Shown here in pieces: positions 61,613 to 64,000 of a stretch of 64,000 nucleotides of DNA. The stretch lies in contig JABSSW010000059.1 of the NCBI GenBank assembly GCA_018902385.1, positions 124,001-188,000 of the forward strand, in the 5' to 3' direction. The position numbers were made by a program, and so were the translations under genes. This stretch comes from Physcia stellaris (taxonomy: Eukaryota; Ascomycota; Lecanoromycetes; Caliciales; Physciaceae). The notes beneath the pieces were generated by a model. The model did not search any database, was not told the origin of the DNA, and saw only the letters and a list, made by a program, of their open reading frames with translations. Position 1 is the first letter of the stretch; each line of letters starts with the position of its first letter.

Positions 61613-64000
61613 TCTAGAAGATATAAGTGAACTTTGCTAAGTGGAGATAGTTCAGAAAAGTGATATTTGATGGTCATGCATCACAAGGGTATTTGTACTG
61701 AAGTCGAAGGAATGCGCAAGGCGCCTACAGCGTGCGAACAAGCGAAACGCTTGCGCCCTTGGGCTTAGACAGGAACTAACATCTGGCGAGAAATACTAAT
61801 CCCTATGACAAGACTCGCAAGCAGTTTATGCGACCCGCGTTTGGCGTCAAGGACGTCTCGCTGCGAACTCGGTGTGCTTTTTAGACACGATTGCCCGTAG
61901 AGTACCGCTATAGCTTCTTGGGCTCGAGGATCTTCGTGGCAAGTGGAAGCAATTCTCTTGAGCTCGCATAGCCTGCATCTGTGAGAAGTTCTCGTCTCTC
62001 TGATAGGGGACGTGAAATGATAGTTAGCGCAGGCTGTCATAAGCGCAGAGCATATTTTATCGCTGTGAGTTGCCCACGTTAGAGGGACCAGTATCAAAGC
62101 TGCGGGTAGGCGCTTAAAAAGACGCCATACGAGGAGCATCGATTTTTCCGTCTTCCTATCCCCTTGTTCGTCAGCTCCTGATTTGATGAACGACAGTAGG
62201 CTATGGCAAATCCTCCTGTGTCGTAGAGCTAGTTAATTAGCGATTCACTTGGCGTTGGTATACCTAGAGAAAGTAAGACATATCAGCCGGTAGGATAGAC
62301 TACAATGGTGTTGGTTGTTTCCTCTATAACAAGACCAAATCGCGCATGTTATCAGGAACGAAGGATTCGAGAGATCCTCCTACATGCGAGCAGGGATGCT
62401 TACTGGGGAACAAATAAACAACCTCACGTTCGAAAGGACTAATTTTAGGTACAACAATTCTTAGCTCGGTTTAGGAGCCATAAAGAACTTCGAGAGACAG
62501 GGACGTTCGATGAGAGTCCTACCTTTTCATCTAGGTCTGCGGACAATTTGATGGCAGAACGATAACAAACAACTCACACCGAGAAGCTAGTTTCAATATC
62601 TAAGCGACATTGAGCAGACCAGCTACACCAACTCTTCCCTTCTTATACCAGGACTGGCTGAGCCGGTTTTGCGCCTAACATCTTAGGTCAAGAGCGTACC
62701 ATTGAGCTCTACTGGGCTCTGGAATATATCGCATGTGGTATACTTGTTCTGTTTGTACCCAATTATCTTGATGGACCTTTGTTGTAGCTTGAAGAGTCGC
62801 AGCACTTCCTGATCGGCGATGGAAGGCAACCGGTAAGGCCTGAATCGGAAGCTGGGGGCTTGGAGTGGAACTAGCATCTAAGAATGGGTGTCTTTGATAT
62901 AGGCGCCGTACCTGTACCACATTGCAGCTCTTGATATGATTACCGTCACCAAATAACGTCGTAGAATTTGCCAACGCCGGCCTGTATGATGGAGCAAGCT
63001 CGTGCAATGGATTCGTTGGATCAAGGATGACGGCCGATGGCGTCGCTATAGATGAGCCGTTACCAGGCCCAGTAGCTTTTGAGGTGTGGGATTCGTCGCT
63101 TCTCCCTTGCGATGTCGTCTAAGTAGTCCAGATGGCAGGCCATGGCAATAAACTCGAGCCTTCTTACTTTGCCGTTTGTGTGGGCCGTCTGGATGACAAT
63201 GCCTTGTCGTTTCGAGAAGGTTCCAAGGTAACTCGTAGGCTGGGAGTTAGCCAGAAGAAAGTGTTCTTCGAATGGATGTACTACAGAATAATGCTGTTAA
63301 GTGACTGTTGGAGACCGAGAAGGCTCGGAGCACAGGACGGGCCGACTGTCGGAGCTCAGCGGCTTGGCAGCTTGGCAGGGCTTGTGCCTTGATTCTGGCT
63401 TGGCACAGTTAAGCCAGCATTCCGTATGTAGGTGAGTTCTGTTGTTCGAAACACTTTCGATTCTTCAAGGGTATCGGGTAGAACAGTCACGACCAGTCTG
63501 TGTTGCGTGTGGCTTTGGTGGGTGAGGGGGAACCCCCGCGGCTTGGCCCTGACTGACGTGTACGCACATACTGTACGGCGACGTGTGGAATTCTGATCGA
63601 CGACGCATAAATGATAGAGTCGTCATCTTGCAGGTTCATCTCTATTTACAATTGACCATCATCTTCATGCAGCTACGGTAGTTCGATCTCTAGCTGCTTG
63701 TCTCCTCTCTCTCAGAAATCCGCCTATTGGCCGAATGTCCTTGCTCAACGGCAATGTGCATCCCTACATGCTGCTCTTCGTGGGGTGGCAGGGTATTTTT
63801 TTTGTTGCGCATTTGATCGGGATCGTATCAGAGAGTGGGGTCAAGTCTTTGGTATGCTGTGCTACTCATCAATCCCCGATATCATCGATGCTCTGCTTGT
63901 TGCAGTCAACAATTCCCTTCATTTGGGACTACCCGACTTCTCTTTCATATGCCACCTCTTCTCTCGAATCAGCGAATTGATCACCCGAGAATAAAGTTTG
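61613..64000. other. No gene supported; two weak open frames
   Basis: A 124-residue frame at 61,765-62,139 (-) starts with a hydrophobic segment and has C-R-L-C-E-L-K and C-H-E-D, but no family match. A frame at 62,675-63,007 (-) continues upstream with I-L-D-P-T-N-P-L-H-E-L-A, which faintly recalls fungal nucleotidyltransferase C-termini, but no catalytic motif is visible. Neither is convincing. The right edge shows nothing that must continue beyond the window. Confidence 0.35.

Overview
The window reads as nuclear DNA of a filamentous ascomycete (Pezizomycotina). Genes carry short GT..AG introns of about 45-190 nt with fungal branch-point-like motifs, and families such as a GPR1/FUN34/YaaH transporter, 2EXR-type proteins and cysteine-rich secreted proteins are typical of that group. 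I cannot fix the species.

Layout. (1) 1-16,960: gene-bearing, balanced base composition. In order: a class C beta-lactamase-like hydrolase (-), the SMC5 ATPase of the Smc5/6 complex (-, seven exons), a SnoaL/NTF2-like protein (-), a secreted protein of unknown function (-), an RBR-type RING/IBR protein (+) and a GPR1/FUN34/YaaH transporter (+, six exons). (2) About 16,960-53,600: a 36.6 kb extremely AT-rich island of mutated repeats. (3) 53,640-64,000: gene-bearing again, with a dual-specificity phosphatase (+), a 2EXR-type protein (-), a SAM methyltransferase (-), a CAP/PR-1 family secreted protein (-) and a cysteine-rich secreted protein (-). The last 2.4 kb has no gene I can support.

The AT island holds fossils of different ages: a Ty3/gypsy relic (28.3-31.3 kb, -), a nearly complete Ty1/copia relic with end repeats (44.19-49.96 kb, -), an older copia scrap (52 kb, +), an inverted-repeat-flanked block (22.0-28.0 kb), a C2H2 zinc-finger fossil, and a 12.8 kb block (31.35-44.16 kb). 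That block contains a near full-length hAT transposase fossil together with three histone H3-fold gene fossils. Two of these lie in a tandem duplication; the third has the long loop 1 and 'EMR' of fungal centromeric H3 (CenH3) and a very long basic tail.

Two things stand out. First, the mutation pattern is not classical RIP: CpA and CpG survive while CpT and CpC (and ApG, GpG) are almost erased, so standard RIP indices would score the island as clean. Second, the association of H3/CenH3-like genes with a hAT transposase, sharing one intron position and a recurring paired ATAATGC motif, looks like a mobile element with histone cargo that I cannot match to a described family. Positions in the island are approximate because of decay.
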